Positions 50,701 to 61,835 of a stretch of 64,000 bases of DNA are shown piece by piece; the first letter of the stretch is position 1; each line of letters begins with the position of its first letter. The position numbers and the translations under genes are program-made. Below the pieces are notes generated by a model, which was not told the origin of the DNA, did no database searches, and worked only from the letters and a program-made list of their open reading frames with translations. This DNA is from Eonycteris spelaea (lineage: Eukaryota; Chordata; Mammalia; Chiroptera; Pteropodidae), in contig PUFA01000084.1 in NCBI GenBank assembly GCA_003508835.1, forward strand, positions 4,650,001 through 4,714,000, written 5' to 3'.

Positions 50701-51113
50701 AGGTTGGCAAATCAATTTTCTCTGGACTTTGCTGCACTTAAAAACACATTCTGGGTTTGATCTTTGGCCTTTCTGCCCTCAGGCTCTCTGGTTTTCTCAC
50801 TTTGCTCTAAATTTCAGATTAATCATTCTCAGTCCTTCATTGCCTTTCTCTAATGCCGTGATAGCCCCCAGCCAAAGTCATCTAATTACATCTTCTTTAT
50901 AATTACTACTTTCCTACAACATCTCAATGGCCTGAGACAGTGCACCTCTCAGTTCATTCTTTCAGTTTCCATCCCAGGTTACCACTGAGGAAACTTTTGC
51001 ACTGTTACAGCATTTCAAAAGTTATCAAAATTCCACCTACCACCAGTAATGGGATCTTCACCACCAGCCCTTCAATGAGTAATATAACTCCAAAATCCTA
51101 TTTTAAAGCTGTT
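47770..51113 (-). mobile_element. ERVL-type endogenous retrovirus internal region (gag-pol), antisense, defective
   Basis: Read on the minus strand this is a decayed ERVL-type internal region. The gag-like part (about 51000-49700) comes first after the primer site, then the pol reverse-transcriptase part (about 49400-48200). Recognition rests on antisense phrases such as 'gtgtcacctggttaaagcag' (48279), 'gggatatgctggcatgtctc' (48409) and 'cactgtcatctctaaagatc' (49033). The RT catalytic box at 48725-48736, expected Y-I-D-D, reads C-I-K-N, so both catalytic aspartates are lost. All frames are broken by stops and indels. A Tigger-type element interrupts pol. No 3' LTR is recognised on the left, and the left limit is uncertain. 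It cannot make functional proteins. Confidence 0.65.
48440..48593 (+). mobile_element. Tigger-type (pogo/mariner) non-autonomous DNA transposon
   Basis: A 154-bp element with terminal inverted repeats CAGGCATACCTC and GAGGTATGCCCG (one mismatch when paired) is flanked on both sides by TA (48438-48439 and 48594-48595). TA duplication is the target-site rule of this superfamily. The left part, 'gcaggattggttccagacca', matches the Tigger1-type terminus. The internal piece 'ctggtagaaggtcttgcgtt' resembles an internal Tigger stretch, so the element is an internally deleted derivative without transposase. It is nested in the ERVL pol region, and is therefore younger than that provirus. Confidence 0.93.
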
Positions 51114-51131
51114 GGAACAACTCTGGTACCA
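51114..51131 (-). other. Retroviral primer binding site, tRNA-Leu type
   Basis: Read on the minus strand from 51131 the sequence is TGGTACCAGAGTTG. Its first nine bases equal the complement of the 3' end of a tRNA-Leu(UAA), including the CCA tail, and the next bases fit with a one-base gap. It lies two bases after the LTR-like terminus ACA. A leucine primer is the hallmark after which ERV-L is named. Confidence 0.6.
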
Positions 51132-51133
51132 AC

Positions 51134-51640
51134 TGTTTTAGATAAGGCTTCCTAGGAAACAGACTGTGAAGAAGAAAGAGATTTCTATGCAGATATATGG
51201 AAAGGGCTTAGGAAAAACAAAACAAAACAAAAAACACTTGTAAAGAAGGATTAGGCAGAGGGAGAAGTTGAAAAGCATTACAATTCTAAGAGAGGACTTT
51301 GCCAATCCAATGGGGAAGCTCTGGTTGCAATGACCTTCATAATTGTACCATTTTGAGGACTGTGCTTTATACCCCTGCACTGACCAATAATGGGATGCAG
51401 GCTGCTTCTGAAGTGGGGTGTAACTTTGTGCATGGCACCTCACTATGGTGGAAGCAATTCCTTTAGAAATTCTCAGTCATAAGAAGGCAACAGCCAGCAC
51501 TTCTGGCAGTGGTGGAAATGTATGCCTTGATCTCAAAGGAAACATGCAGTAGGATGGCCCAAAATCTATCACAGCATGTGTTTTTGCCAAACTGCAAGTA
51601 TTTCAGTAAGACTCAAGTATAAAGTATGAGAGGGACAGGG
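51134..51640 (-). mobile_element. Probable 5' LTR of the antisense ERVL-type provirus
   Basis: On the minus strand this lies immediately upstream of the primer binding site and ends 'ccttatctaaaaca', a proper LTR-type CA terminus. Its outer boundary is not determined and about 51640 is an estimate. No clear AATAAA is visible on the minus strand, so polyadenylation features may be eroded. Confidence 0.45.
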
Positions 51641-51799
51641 GTGTATGATAAGACTAGATGAATAAGCAGATATCAGATCAGGGAGAATCTTTGCCTTGCT
51701 ATGGCAACCTCCAAAGAGTAGCAATGTCCAAACTATACTTAGACATAAAATCTGGAGTTCAAGAAAAAGATCTTGATAAAGAATTTTATGTCTGAGACA

Positions 51800-51965
51800 T
51801 AGAACTGAGAGTCATTAAAAACAGCCAATTCACCTGAATTTGAATTCCAGCTCTTCCCATACTACCTCAAGACCTCTGAACCTGTTTTCTCATCTGTCAA
51901 ACCCACACAGGGTTGTTAGTGAGAATGAGTAGGATGATTCATACAAAACACTTAAATACATCTCT
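51800..51965 (+). mobile_element. MIR SINE fragment, sense
   Basis: Matches MIR in order: 'cacctgaatttgaattccag', 'cctctgaacctgttttctca', 'tctgtcaaacccacacaggg' and 'ttgttagtgagaatgagtag'. The 3' end is missing. Confidence 0.75.
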
Positions 51966-53240
51966 CTGAAAATGTTAAACCTTTACATGGCATACTAAAC
52001 AATTCTCAACTTTGTTCTTAAGTCAAGGAAAGGATTAATCCTGAACTAACAAAACTTTTATCCCTACTTATCCTTTAAAAATACCTATGAAATAAGCGTG
52101 TATACATGGTAGGAGGGAGCTTTTATTATTTTACTATTTGTCTTTCATAGCTGGAAAAATTGAAGGCTGAACTGTTAAGCTCTTTTGTTAAAATCCCACA
52201 GCAGGATGAGTCAGGATAAACAGTTCAGATCTTTAACTCCTCCCGCCACTGGGCTCTCTGACCACAAACTCATAACCTACTGGGAAAAGAAAAGGACACT
52301 GATGTATAATGTTAATCCTGTAAAAGATGAAAGGAACTTCAGGGTCATCTTTTGAGATCATTGCTCAGGGGTTAGGCCCCAGGTGTTGAGAAGAGCAGAC
52401 ATTATAAGGTTTATTGAGAAGAATATAACAGGGATGCATTATCAGGTGACAGGGTGATGAGGTGGGTGATAGGATTGCACCTCGGTTCTGAGGTCACTCT
52501 TAGGTTGAAGGAAGCAATGTGTCTGACTCTGTGGTAGGGGTGGAAATTTTTCAGTGACTTCTCTCTGGAGTGAATAGGTGAGAACTAATGAGCCCCCAGG
52601 CAAAGGCAGCAACCTCCCTTCTCTTGGGTCTAAATAGTCCTTTAAGTTTCCTGTTTTCTTATTGTCCCTCTTTATGTAAATATTACTTTAAGAAGGAAGG
52701 GTAGCTAAGCAGCCCTGGAAATCTCAGCTTTGGTGGTTATATTCAAAACAAAGCTACAAATATAACATAGATGGAAAAGAGTGGCATCTACCTAGAGCTA
52801 GTGGGGGAAGGGCTAGATACCCTGTAAAAGAGAGGGACTGCCTGAAGGCAGAAGGGAAGAAGGGGAGGAGAGGTGTGACTGACAGCAACTATCAAACAGA
52901 AAGATGTATCTGTTTTCTGAGAAGAGAGGAGGCAAGGTGGAAGCAGAGCTTGCTAAATATAAATGTCAGCTGCAAGCTTGAACTATAGAGCAGTGAAAAT
53001 AGTCCTTGATAAAGAAATGAAAATAGTCACCAAATTCCCCTTTATTGCCACCAGGTTTTTAAAAGTTACTATTATTATTCTAATTTCTCTGTTTACAGTA
53101 GAGAAGAATTGGTAAATGCTATAAACTAGGGCTTCTGCCTCCCCTCTCACCCCTCACACATATACACAAGAGCCAGATTTAACATTTAGGATAATATCAC
53201 TGATAATAAAGTTTGTTAAATATTCATATTTGTGACCTAT
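51966..53240. other. Unassigned non-coding DNA
   Basis: No gene or clear repeat. A stretch around 52370-52600, with 'aaggtttattgagaagaata', could be an antisense LTR (reversed AATAAA) but was not recognisable enough to call. Confidence 0.5.
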
Positions 53241-53245
53241 CTACA

Positions 53246-53345
53246 ATGATTCTAATCCAATAGGTCTGGAGTGGCATCCAGGACTATGTATTTTTAGCCA
53301 ACTGCCTAGTGAGGCTATTGTGAGTGGTCCAAGGGTCACACTATC
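53246..53345 (+). mobile_element. hAT-Charlie (MER5-like) fragment
   Basis: 'ttctaatccaataggtctgg' followed by 'agtggcatccaggactatgt', 'tttttagccaactgcctag' and 'gtggtccaagggtcacac' gives the order of the 3' half of MER5-like Charlie elements. The 5' half is absent. Confidence 0.5.
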
Positions 53346-54315
53346 CAAATACAGCCTACACAGTTAGTGCCCATCCCAATCTTAGTCTAACACTTAGGAA
53401 CATCTTGAACAAATAAATACATGTTTACTTAGCAAATCCAAATAAGAAACCAGGATAAGAACAGTACTATCTGTGCAGATACTTCTCTTTTTCCCAGGAG
53501 GGTTTCTTTTAACCTAGGAATCTACAGAGGATAGCTCTTTCTAGAATAAAGGATTGTCTGCCAGAAAGTTAATTCCTATTTCTATTCTAGCGTGCAGAGA
53601 TTACTGTCAATTTTTAGGTAGATTTTGTTTTTTTTTACCTTCAAAACATACTAAAATATAGTCTATACTCTATTACAGGTATAATATAGGGTCCTAGCCC
53701 CAGACCACTTTCTTCTTTTCCCCAAAGCAACTGGAATTGCCACATATTTTAACAAAAAGTGTTAAACTATTTTTATTCCCAAACAATGAAAAATAGAAGA
53801 ATAAAATGAGCAAGATTGCTTCAGTAGGGATGGTTACTGTTATTTTTTTCTATTTGATCTATTTTTCTATTAAAATATTAGGTTAAATTTAATTTCTGTC
53901 TTTTTAGTTTACAATCACCCAGGAAAGCTCTTTCTTCTTTGATTTGATAAATAAAACTAATATTACATTGCCCATTTGACAAGGGAAGATTTATCCAGAG
54001 TTAACCTCTTGATAGCCCAAAGTTGTAAGAGTGAGATCATTACAAACCAAAATATAAATATCACTGGGCGCACCACTGAGGCTGTGATCTTTGGGCCTTT
54101 AAGAGGTTCTCAGACAGTACCTATCTATCTTTGTGCATCCAAGCCCTTTGAGTTTGGGACAGGCATTGGAAGGTTCATCCTAAACAATTCCATTTCATCT
54201 AATCCTCTAGGATTTCCAGCCTTTGGATGTGGAGGAAACCTCTTGAATCCAAACCCCTTTCCAAATCCCACACTATTTGTTTTCTCTCTTGTGTAGCCAA
54301 ACTTCTTAAAAGAAT
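53346..54315. other. Unassigned non-coding DNA
   Basis: No gene recognised. The open frame at 53976-54296 (106 codons, plus) shows no known domain. Confidence 0.5.
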
Positions 54316-54790
54316 TGCCCTTGCTTGAGGTCTCTCCTTATTATTACTTTTTTATTTTCAACTCACTTCAGCCTAATTTCAAGCCTACCACTACCTTAAA
54401 CCTCTTACTAAAGTCACCAATTTTGACAAATTCAATGATTATATCTGCACACATCTAACTTGACTTCTCAGCAATATTCATTACAGTTTACTGTTCCTAT
54501 CTCTGATTGTCTGATACCATACTCTTGTTTTCCCAACCTTATGGCTACCTTTATCAGATTCTTATTTGCTGGCATCTCCTCCTCTGTTTGCTTGGCCTCC
54601 TCTAAATGTGGGAATTCTTTGGCCCTCTGTACTTCTCAATCTACATTCTCCTCAAGTGATCTCATGAAGTGCTATGGTAATTAAAATACCATCTATGGCC
54701 CAATTAATCTAAAATTCACACTCCAGTTCTGAGCCCTTTCCTGTACTACAACCTAAGGTAACCAACTTCCTACTTAAATGTATTATATCT

Positions 54791-54803
54791 AAATGAAACT
54801 CTT
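54791..54803. repeat. Target-site duplication, left copy (5S retropseudogene)
   Basis: aaatgaaactctt, paired with aaataaaactctt on the other side (12 of 13 identical). The last two T also belong to the T-run, so the exact junction is ambiguous. Confidence 0.85.
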
Positions 54804-54823
54804 TTTTTTTTTTTTTTTTTTTT

Positions 54824-54943
54824 ACTTCGACAGCACCTGTTCTTCCTAGATGGTTTCCCATACAAGTACTAACCAGGCCCGATCTTGCAGAGCTTCCGAA
54901 ATCAGACAGGATCGGGCTTGTTCAAGGTGGCGTGGTCATTGAC
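54824..54943 (-). pseudogene. 5S rRNA retropseudogene, full length
   Basis: On the minus strand the 120-base segment aligns end to end with vertebrate 5S rRNA, at roughly 80% identity counted by eye. The plus-strand block 54864-54882 'aagtactaaccaggcccga' is identical to the 5S complement. 5S rRNA is the pol III-transcribed RNA of the large ribosomal subunit. This copy has substitutions throughout, including in the internal promoter boxes (the A-box equivalent of AGCTAAGCAGG reads agctctgcaag), so transcription or function is unlikely. Its 3' end is followed by a 22-base A-tail (plus-strand T, 54802-54823). The unit is bounded by 13-bp direct repeats with one mismatch, 54791-54803 and 54945-54957. 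This is the signature of LINE-1-mediated retroposition of an RNA. A 5S-derived SINE (known in fruit bats) is a less likely alternative, as only one copy is seen. Confidence 0.93.
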
Positions 54944-54944
54944 C

Positions 54945-54957
54945 AAATAAAACTCTT
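54945..54957. repeat. Target-site duplication, right copy (5S retropseudogene)
   Basis: aaataaaactctt, one base after the 5' end of the antisense 5S copy and followed by L2 sequence. Confidence 0.85.
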
Positions 54958-55685
54958 GATAACCTCAAATGTTATATGTTCATATCTTACCTCTGTTTGT
55001 TATCCCCATTCACACAGTCACATAAACCCAAAACCTAGTTGTGATCCTTGATTCTTCCTCCTTTTGTCATTGCTCTTATCCAATCTCTCTAACTGCACTG
55101 CCTCACCCTAATCCAAGCTACCAGCTCCTCCTAATATTGTTGCAATATCTCTTACCTGGCCACTTTGCTTGTGTCCTTGCCTCCTTACAATCCATTCTCT
55201 ACACAGCAGCAGACTGATTATTACAAAATCAGATAATGGCTTCCCTTGCTTTACACTGGCTTCTAAGCTCCTCCTCATAGTCTTCAAGACCCTGTAGGAT
55301 TTTGCCCTTTCTAGATTCTCTCCTTCCCTCGCTTTGGCTATCTTGATTTTTCTGTAAATTTTCCTTAAAACTCAAAGTTCATTCCCAACTTAGGGTTTTC
55401 AACCTTTGTGTCCTCTGTCTAGAACAACCTCATCATTAATACCTTGTTTAGTTGTCACTTCTTCCAAGAGGGCTTTTGGCCACCATAGCTAAGATGGACC
55501 TCAGACCTCCCAGATATTGTGTCATATCACTCTGTTCTGTCTTCTGTGTGCCACATATCATGGTCTAGAACCTTCTTCATTTGTGTATGACCTATCTACT
55601 TCTCCACGCCAACTAGATTGTAAATTCCATAAAAGCAGTAACCAGTGTTTAGGTGAGTGCTTAGCAGATATTAGGGACAAAAAAA

Positions 55686-56600
55686 AAATTAAGTTTTAAG
55701 GATGATTACACAAATCATGTATTAGACTCAAAGCCATAGAATAGTGGAAATGAATAGGACCTTTAGAATTTCTTTGATTTTACTTGCAGTAGTGGACCTT
55801 ATGAAACTCAAATATATCTGAAGGACTATAAGTAGGTGGGTAGGAAGATTCTTGGTGTCTGTTTTATTGATTTGCCTTACTGGAGGATATCTTTAAGAAG
55901 GCAGTTTATGAGTAAATCAAAAGAATTTTGGAGCAGCTATTGAGTGAAGTGATGTGAAAGAAGAAGATTCTATTTCTCAGTCAAATCTGAAGCACTAGGA
56001 ACCAAGTCTATATAAAAAGGAAATAGCTGGGGTTTGTTTGTTTGTTTGGGGTTTGTTTGTTTTTAGAAATTTGGTAAAGCAGAAAAACACTGGCAATGTT
56101 GATACAATGCCCAGGTAAAAAATTGAGACACTTTATTGGGAAAAGGGCATCTGAACATTTCTGTACATCTATGGTTCTAGTGCAACGTGGAGAACAGGTT
56201 ATAATGATTCCTGCGACCTCAGGTTTTGTAGTTTTGGGAGACCTTGAACACAGTCCTCTGAGCAGAAAGAGTTCTCACTTCTTGGATCTGCTTCCTTAAG
56301 ATTAGCTCTTGTCTCACAAATGCTCAGAAATGACTGTAGCAGAACCAGACATACATCTTCTCTCATTCATGCTCAGTGAGAAGACAGTGAAAGTTTATTG
56401 TTAGGAATACTAAGAAAAATTCCCACTCTATCTCATCAGTTTTGACTCAGTCATAACCCATCCTTGAGTCAATCACCCTGGTCAGAAGGGGTGGTAGACT
56501 GTTAGAGCTAATCCTGGGTTCTTCACCCCTAAAAACCAGGGATGGGAACTCCCTAAACTAAGATTAGGAATACTGAGATGACTGTGGTCCAAAAAGTGGA
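55686..56600. other. Unassigned non-coding DNA
   Basis: Contains a (GTTT)n-like stretch at about 56032-56062. No gene or assignable repeat. Confidence 0.55.
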
Positions 56601-56607
56601 AGTGATT

Positions 56608-56705
56608 TCATTCCATCCATTCATCAGCACTTATTGAGCATCTACCAAATTCCAGGTGCTATTTTGGGTGCCAAAGGTACCATAGTGAACAAAACACTTT
56701 TGTAG
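56608..56705 (-). mobile_element. LINE-2 3'-end fragment, antisense
   Basis: 'catcagcacttattgagcat' followed by 'ctaccaaattccaggtgcta' and 'ccatagtgaacaaaacactt' is the reversed L2 3' end. Confidence 0.75.
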
Positions 56706-59255
56706 AAAAATGCCCAAGATTTCAAAGTCACTTAATAACTTCATGAATCTACTTGGATAATTTACTCATTTCTGGAAATGGGGAATTTGTTTAGGGTGGC
56801 ACTATTCTACAACACAGTAGAGAGGAACCATTCATCAAGGCTGTCAGTTCTCCCCATTTATAAGTCTTGCATGATCTGACTCCTCTGCTACAAGAAGCTA
56901 CAATTACCCAGAGCAACCATAACCTTTCCCCTGACCTCAGAGGTGGTTAGCTGCTGAAACTATTTGTCTTCACCCAATATTCAAGCCTAGGCGTGGACGG
57001 ACAGGAGACTGTGAGGGCAGAAACATGGATGATGGGGGTCTTGGCTTCCTTTAGATACCAAAGAAACTTCACCTGTGCCCTCTTGACAAAGGAGCACTCA
57101 CTGAATTTTAACATAATGTTATTCTCTGCAGATTTTTTATTTTCAAGCTAGTAAAGTGAGACATCAGAAGAAAGGATGCTAATGGGGATTTGGGTATAGG
57201 AAAGAGAGCTAATAAGCATTTCCCTTTCTAGGGCAATATGAAAACACCTACATTAAGAATAAGTAGCTTATTTGAGAAAATTCTAAGTCAAAATGAATTA
57301 TGAATTATTGATTTTTAGTAAGTCAGGAACTAACATTCTATTTTAACCCTTACCCTATGCTCTCTAATTTTGGCAGTAATTTAACAGTTTCTTTCATGTT
57401 CAGAAGTCTGCCCTTCAAATACAACCCAATATTTTTGTGTTATCTCCTTTTTGATCCTCATTCTTCCCTTTCTTATTTTCTCTCCTCTTTTATCCTCTTT
57501 CCCTCTTCCATTCTTTCATTATTTTGCCTCCCTCCCCATTTTCCTTCCTTTTTGCTTTAGTACGTATCCTAGCAACAGCCATTTTACTTAAAAAGGGATG
57601 GGAAGGGCCATAAGGTTGCCAGGGTTACCAGTATTTCTGCCATCACTGGAAGAAGTAACTTGTACACCTATCATAATGGGATCAGATGCTCAGACACATT
57701 CCTTGCTACTTTGCCTTTCTCTTCAACATCCAAAGATAATGAGAGAGTTTTTCAAATCAAAAAGTTTTACCAAACTGTCTCGCACTGTCATAGATATTAT
57801 CATTTAGTGAGAAATTACTCAATAGCCCAGGTGTTTATAGAAAAGTTTAGGGAAATATAAAATGGCAATAAGGACAATAATTAGATTTTGACATCATTTC
57901 AGAGGGCAGCAATTCTTTTCATTTGATATACTGTCAGATTTCAAATAACAATAGATAACAGTATTGTGGTCACCAAAGCCCATACTGTGATAATGACTGA
58001 ATATCAGATACATTTGCCTTTTAACAATATAATAACCATAGTAATTTGTACCTATATATCATCAGTTAGGTACTATACCCAATTTAAAAGATGAAAATCT
58101 TTTAAAAATAGATCCAAATTATCCTCACCATCACACAAACACACAAAAAAATTATTTGGTAGTCTCTTTTCTGTTTACTATTTAAAAGATAGCCATTAGT
58201 GTCCAGGAATTAACTCAAAGACTGCCTACGTTGGGCCTAGAGCACAAACACGGGGCCCAAAAAACCTAAGCCCAGCCTCCGTGTGTGGTCTCAGTTCTGA
58301 ATTCACGTTCTCTAGACTAGTCAGGTTAAAATATTTATGATTTTCCTGCATCATAACACCTTACATTAATAGAGAAGAACATTCTTTTCTTTCTTCTATG
58401 TGAAACTTGAAATGAGGAATAGCAATTCTAGTGTAAATCATGCAAGTGCTATAATTATATAAATAGAATGGTAAAGTACCAACTCATTTCTTACATCATA
58501 TTGTTAAATAAACTGTGTGCAACAGACAAAAAGGGTGGTCCTTCTTGAATTCATGTACATGGTATTACATGGTATTAACACTTAGTGTTCAGGGTTTTTG
58601 TTATGAAGATGCTGTTTTCAACATTGTATTTGGACTATGCATGTTTTTTTTTCTCTCCATTGTATATAACATACTGCTTAAAATTGATATAAATTACTAA
58701 AGTTTTTTTTTAATAACCCCTTATAAAACCCTTATACTTTCTTATTTCATTTCCATGATAGCTCTGTAAGGGTACACTTTCCCCATTTATATATGATCAA
58801 ACGAAAAAGCAGGGATTTTGTTTGACTTAAGCAACAGAGGGCCTGGCACCAGGCCTTTTGACTACTATTTATTTCTAACTTATTGTACAGTACTTTCCTT
58901 CCACAAGATGCTGATGAAATAGTACCCATGAATGGCTTCCTTCCCTACTTCCTTACAGTTCTTCCTGGAAACATTTCCTGAAGAAATCACTTGCATATGA
59001 ATCCTCTCCTGGGGTAGACTTTTGGAGAACCCAACTTAAGAAAAGCCACACCTCCTATCAGAGTGCTCTTTCTCCATGGCTCCAGCTCTCACTGATTCCT
59101 TCCTGACCCTTCATGCCTGAGATTGGTAATGATTCCCACTGTCATTAGTCCTGGAATGCTTTAATACTCTTGGTGGTTCCCTTAGCCCTGCTCACATTCA
59201 CTCTCCAGTACTTGAAGTATCATGAGATACCTTAGCTGGTTTGTGTTTAATTGCA
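56706..59255. other. Unassigned non-coding DNA
   Basis: No gene. Includes a pyrimidine-rich tract at about 57455-57555. Around 58960-59040, 'agaaatcacttgcatatgaa' then 'ttggagaacccaacttaag' recalls an LTR 3' terminus, too short to name. 58200-58290 keeps several CpG. Confidence 0.5.
57455..57555 (+). repeat. Polypyrimidine tract
   Basis: Irregular C/T-rich run on the plus strand. It yields a spurious serine/phenylalanine-rich open frame. Confidence 0.7.
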
Positions 59256-59259
59256 GATA

Positions 59260-59715
59260 CCGTAATTGAGAGATCCTCCTGCTAATCTCCCCAATTTTGC
59301 CCCCTTCTTTCCCTTCAATCCATTCTCTATAAAATGACTAGAGTAATATTTTAAAAATCTTAATCATTCTCCACCTAAAACCATCAATGGACCCCCCATG
59401 CATAAATAATATCCATGCTCCCTGCCATCATATAAGAGGTCTTTTGTGCTTCAGCTGCTATCTTCAGCCTCAGCTCTGACCACTTCCTTCCTAATATACT
59501 GCAGCAATACCAAACTACATGTAATTCTCAATACAGATCAGTCTGCATCTCACCTCTGTGCTTTGGTTCAACTTATACTGCTCCCAAAGTGTGGCATACT
59601 CTCTTCTCCAAATGACACTAACCGATTCCTCCAGTTCAAGCCAGTGTCATCTCTTCAGGAAGGCTGAAATTTCCTAGAAGGTAGGAATTACCCATTATAT
59701 TTATATTCTCAGTTT
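59260..59715 (+). mobile_element. LINE-2 fragment, sense
   Basis: Ordered L2 landmarks: 'cttcaatccattctctataa' (59314), 'acctaaaaccatcaatggac' (59373), 'gtgtggcatactctcttctc' (59589), 'tgtcatctcttcaggaaggc' (59645) and 'aatttcctagaaggtaggaa' (59668). The 3' terminus is lost. Confidence 0.75.
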
Positions 59716-59844
59716 CATCCTGATACAGAATAGAAAGCATGCTGAAAGAATGGCCTTTCATGAGTGAAAATAGCTACTACCTTGCTAAAAGCACCTTGAC
59801 AAACCCTCAATTATTATTGGAGATATCTTTGAAAAGTGAACGAA

Positions 59845-60095
59845 TAATGTTAATAATTGTCAGTTATTTGTGTCAACTCTGTACCAGACACTTAATGCTT
59901 AAAGTATATTTTTATTTAATCTTTACAATAAATATGTTATCATTATCCTTTTTTAAAGATAAGAAAAATAAAGCTCAGAAATATAAGAAGTTCTCTTTAT
60001 GTCATACAATTAATAAGGGATGGGTTTCAGATTTGAGTCCTTCAATGTCAATCTTCATTTCAAGGACTGTGCTCTCTCCTTTACAGAGAACCATC
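59845..60095 (-). mobile_element. MIR SINE, antisense
   Basis: Reversed MIR: 'ctgtaccagacacttaatgc', 'tatttttatttaatctttac', 'gataagaaaaataaagctca', 'gtcatacaattaataaggga' and 'gatttgagtccttcaatgtc'. An open frame of 123 codons (59739-60110) runs across it and is fortuitous. Confidence 0.8.
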
Positions 60096-60675
60096 AGTGT
60101 CACAATGTAAAGTAGAATATACCTACAACCTCATGTAGGCAAAGTCCTCACTCTACTTCCATTCCTAGCCTCCTGGCCAACATGAAGAAGAGAGACTATC
60201 ACTGGTTTAATATATCTATGTTTATACTAAATTCACAAAACTTCAGTGACATAATCAATATTTTATATGTGCATCTATTTCCATCTATTTTAAAAGCCAT
60301 TTTTTTTGGAATGGTGGGGCATTTTATCTAAAGAGATGGTAGAACTAGTTAGATATTTACACAGGGCAAATAAATCTTTACTATATACTATATACAATAA
60401 AAAGCTCATGGAACATTACTTCCCGGCAAGAGCACTGCTACAGCCTTCATTCTTGTGAATAGTTCACCAGTTCTCTTTAGGACTCAGCAAGGCCCTGATC
60501 ACATGCTGATCACACACACAGAGCCAGATTCAGACAATTAAAGTCATGATTTGTTTTTCCTACCATCAAAACTTGATAACTAAATGGTAGCAGTAGTTAA
60601 TGTAGCATTTTATAAGCAACAGTCAAATATCCATGGTTAGTGACTAATAATAAATTAGTATGGTTATACTCAACA
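60096..60675. other. Unassigned A+T-rich non-coding DNA
   Basis: No gene or recognisable repeat. Confidence 0.55.
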
Positions 60676-60678
60676 TGT

Positions 60679-60679
<1 letters not shown>

Positions 60680-60721
<42 letters not shown>
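60680..60721 (+). repeat. (CA)n microsatellite
   Basis: Uninterrupted CA array of about 21 units, flanked by catgtg on the left and tgtcc on the right. Likely length-variable. Confidence 0.97.
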
Positions 60722-60724
<3 letters not shown>

Positions 60725-61090
60725 CCACAAATGGGAGATCATGTAACTAGCATGAAAAAGAGAAAGTTTAAATCAGGTTACACAAAATTACAAAATAGAC
60801 AACTCGGAAAATCAAAACTCCCTCCTTTTGACTTTTACCTAGCTCCGGAGCATTGTTTCAGAGTTTCTTTCATCACTAATTAATGTTGCCACCATCACAG
60901 CAATATGACTCTTCTCTTTACCCTTTCACCCCAATTAAGGGGCTAACTCGTCCTAGTTCTGCTAGGACTTTATTGGTTTTAGTACTGAGAATTCTGTATT
61001 CCAGGCTTCCAGTTATGGAAACTAGTAGGGAGAATGACAGCTCCTATAGAACCTGTGAATATGTTACCTTACATGGCAAAAAAGACTGCA
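60722..61090. other. Unassigned non-coding DNA
   Basis: No gene or repeat recognised. Two short plus-strand open frames (60677-60883 and 60883-61101) lack domains. Confidence 0.55.
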
Positions 61091-61092
61091 AA

Positions 61093-61466
61093 TATGAGTA
61101 AACAAAGGATCTTGAGATGAACAGATTCTTTTGAATTATCTAAGTAGGCCCTATCTAATATGGGTGCTTAAATACAAAGAACTGGCTATGATCAGAGGAA
61201 GACATGACTACAGAAGAAGATGGTCACAGAAACGCAACATAGCTAGCTTTAAGACAGAGAAAGGGGCCTCTAGGAACTGGAAAAAGCAATGAAATGGATT
61301 CTATCCCCATACCTTCAGAGGGAAACACAATTCTGCTAACACTGATTTTAGCCTGGTGAGACCCATGTTGAAATTCTGATCTACAGAACTGAAAAGGTAA
61401 TAAATGTGTTGTTTCAAGTCATAAGTTTGTAGCAATTTGTTATGGCAGCAATAAAAACTAATACAG
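61093..61466 (+). mobile_element. MLT1-type MaLR LTR, sense, 5'-truncated
   Basis: 3' two thirds of an MLT1-type LTR: 'aattatctaagtaggcccta' (61135), 'ctctaggaactggaaaaagc' (61268), 'gattttagcctggtgagacc' (61343), AATAAA at about 61400, then 'ttgttatggcagcaataaaa' and the terminus 'aactaatacag'. The first part of the LTR is absent. Confidence 0.85.
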
Positions 61467-61644
61467 TAACCAACTCATTCTGGTTTTCCTAGGAAGTCCC
61501 AGTTTTAAAACTAAAATATCCTTCTAATCCTGGACAAATCAGGATAATTGGTCAGTCTATTCTCATTTCTTACTCTTTAAAATTCTTCATTGATACCTAA
61601 GTATCCCTTCAGCTAAAATTACCAGGCTTCCCACAAGATGCTCT

Positions 61645-61835
61645 AAAGCAGTGACTCTCAAACATTAATGTGAATCAGAATACACTTGGAGGCTTGTTAA
61701 AATGTTGCTGGGTCCACCCCCACAGTTTGATTAAGTAAGTCAAGAATGGAGCTGAGAATTAGCATATCTAACATGTCCTCAGGAAATGATGTCATGCTGA
61801 TCTGAGGACTATACTTTTAAACTACTGTCCAAAGA
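61645..61835 (+). mobile_element. hAT-Charlie (MER5-like) element, nearly complete
   Basis: Left end 'cagtgactctcaaacatt', then 'cttggaggcttgttaaaat', 'gctgggtccacccccacagt', 'agctgagaattagcatatct', and right end 'ttttaaactactg', a decayed inverted copy of the left. No coding capacity. Confidence 0.8.

Larger units (their letters stand above)
54320..55685 (+). mobile_element. LINE-2, sense, about 1.2 kb, split by a 5S retropseudogene
   Basis: Long L2 3' portion recognisable by order: 'atctaacttgacttctcagc' (54454), 'ccaacttcctacttaaatgt' (54762), 'aaacctagttgtgatccttg' (55031), 'ctcaccctaatccaagctac' (55102), 'caatccattctctacacagc' (55188), 'ccaagagggcttttggccac' (55464) and the 3' end 'ctagattgtaaattccataa' (55612). 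The 54791-54957 block is a later insertion; removing it with one target-duplication copy restores a continuous L2. Coding frames are broken. Confidence 0.85.

Noticed and set aside
52370..52600. Possible antisense LTR (reversed AATAAA)
   Set aside because: Termini and family-specific sequence were not recognisable; left as unassigned.
54824..54943. Functional 5S rRNA gene
   Set aside because: Roughly a fifth of positions differ, internal promoter boxes are altered, and the A-tail and target duplications mark it as a retroposed copy.
59739..60110. 123-codon plus-strand open frame as a gene
   Set aside because: Lies over an antisense MIR.
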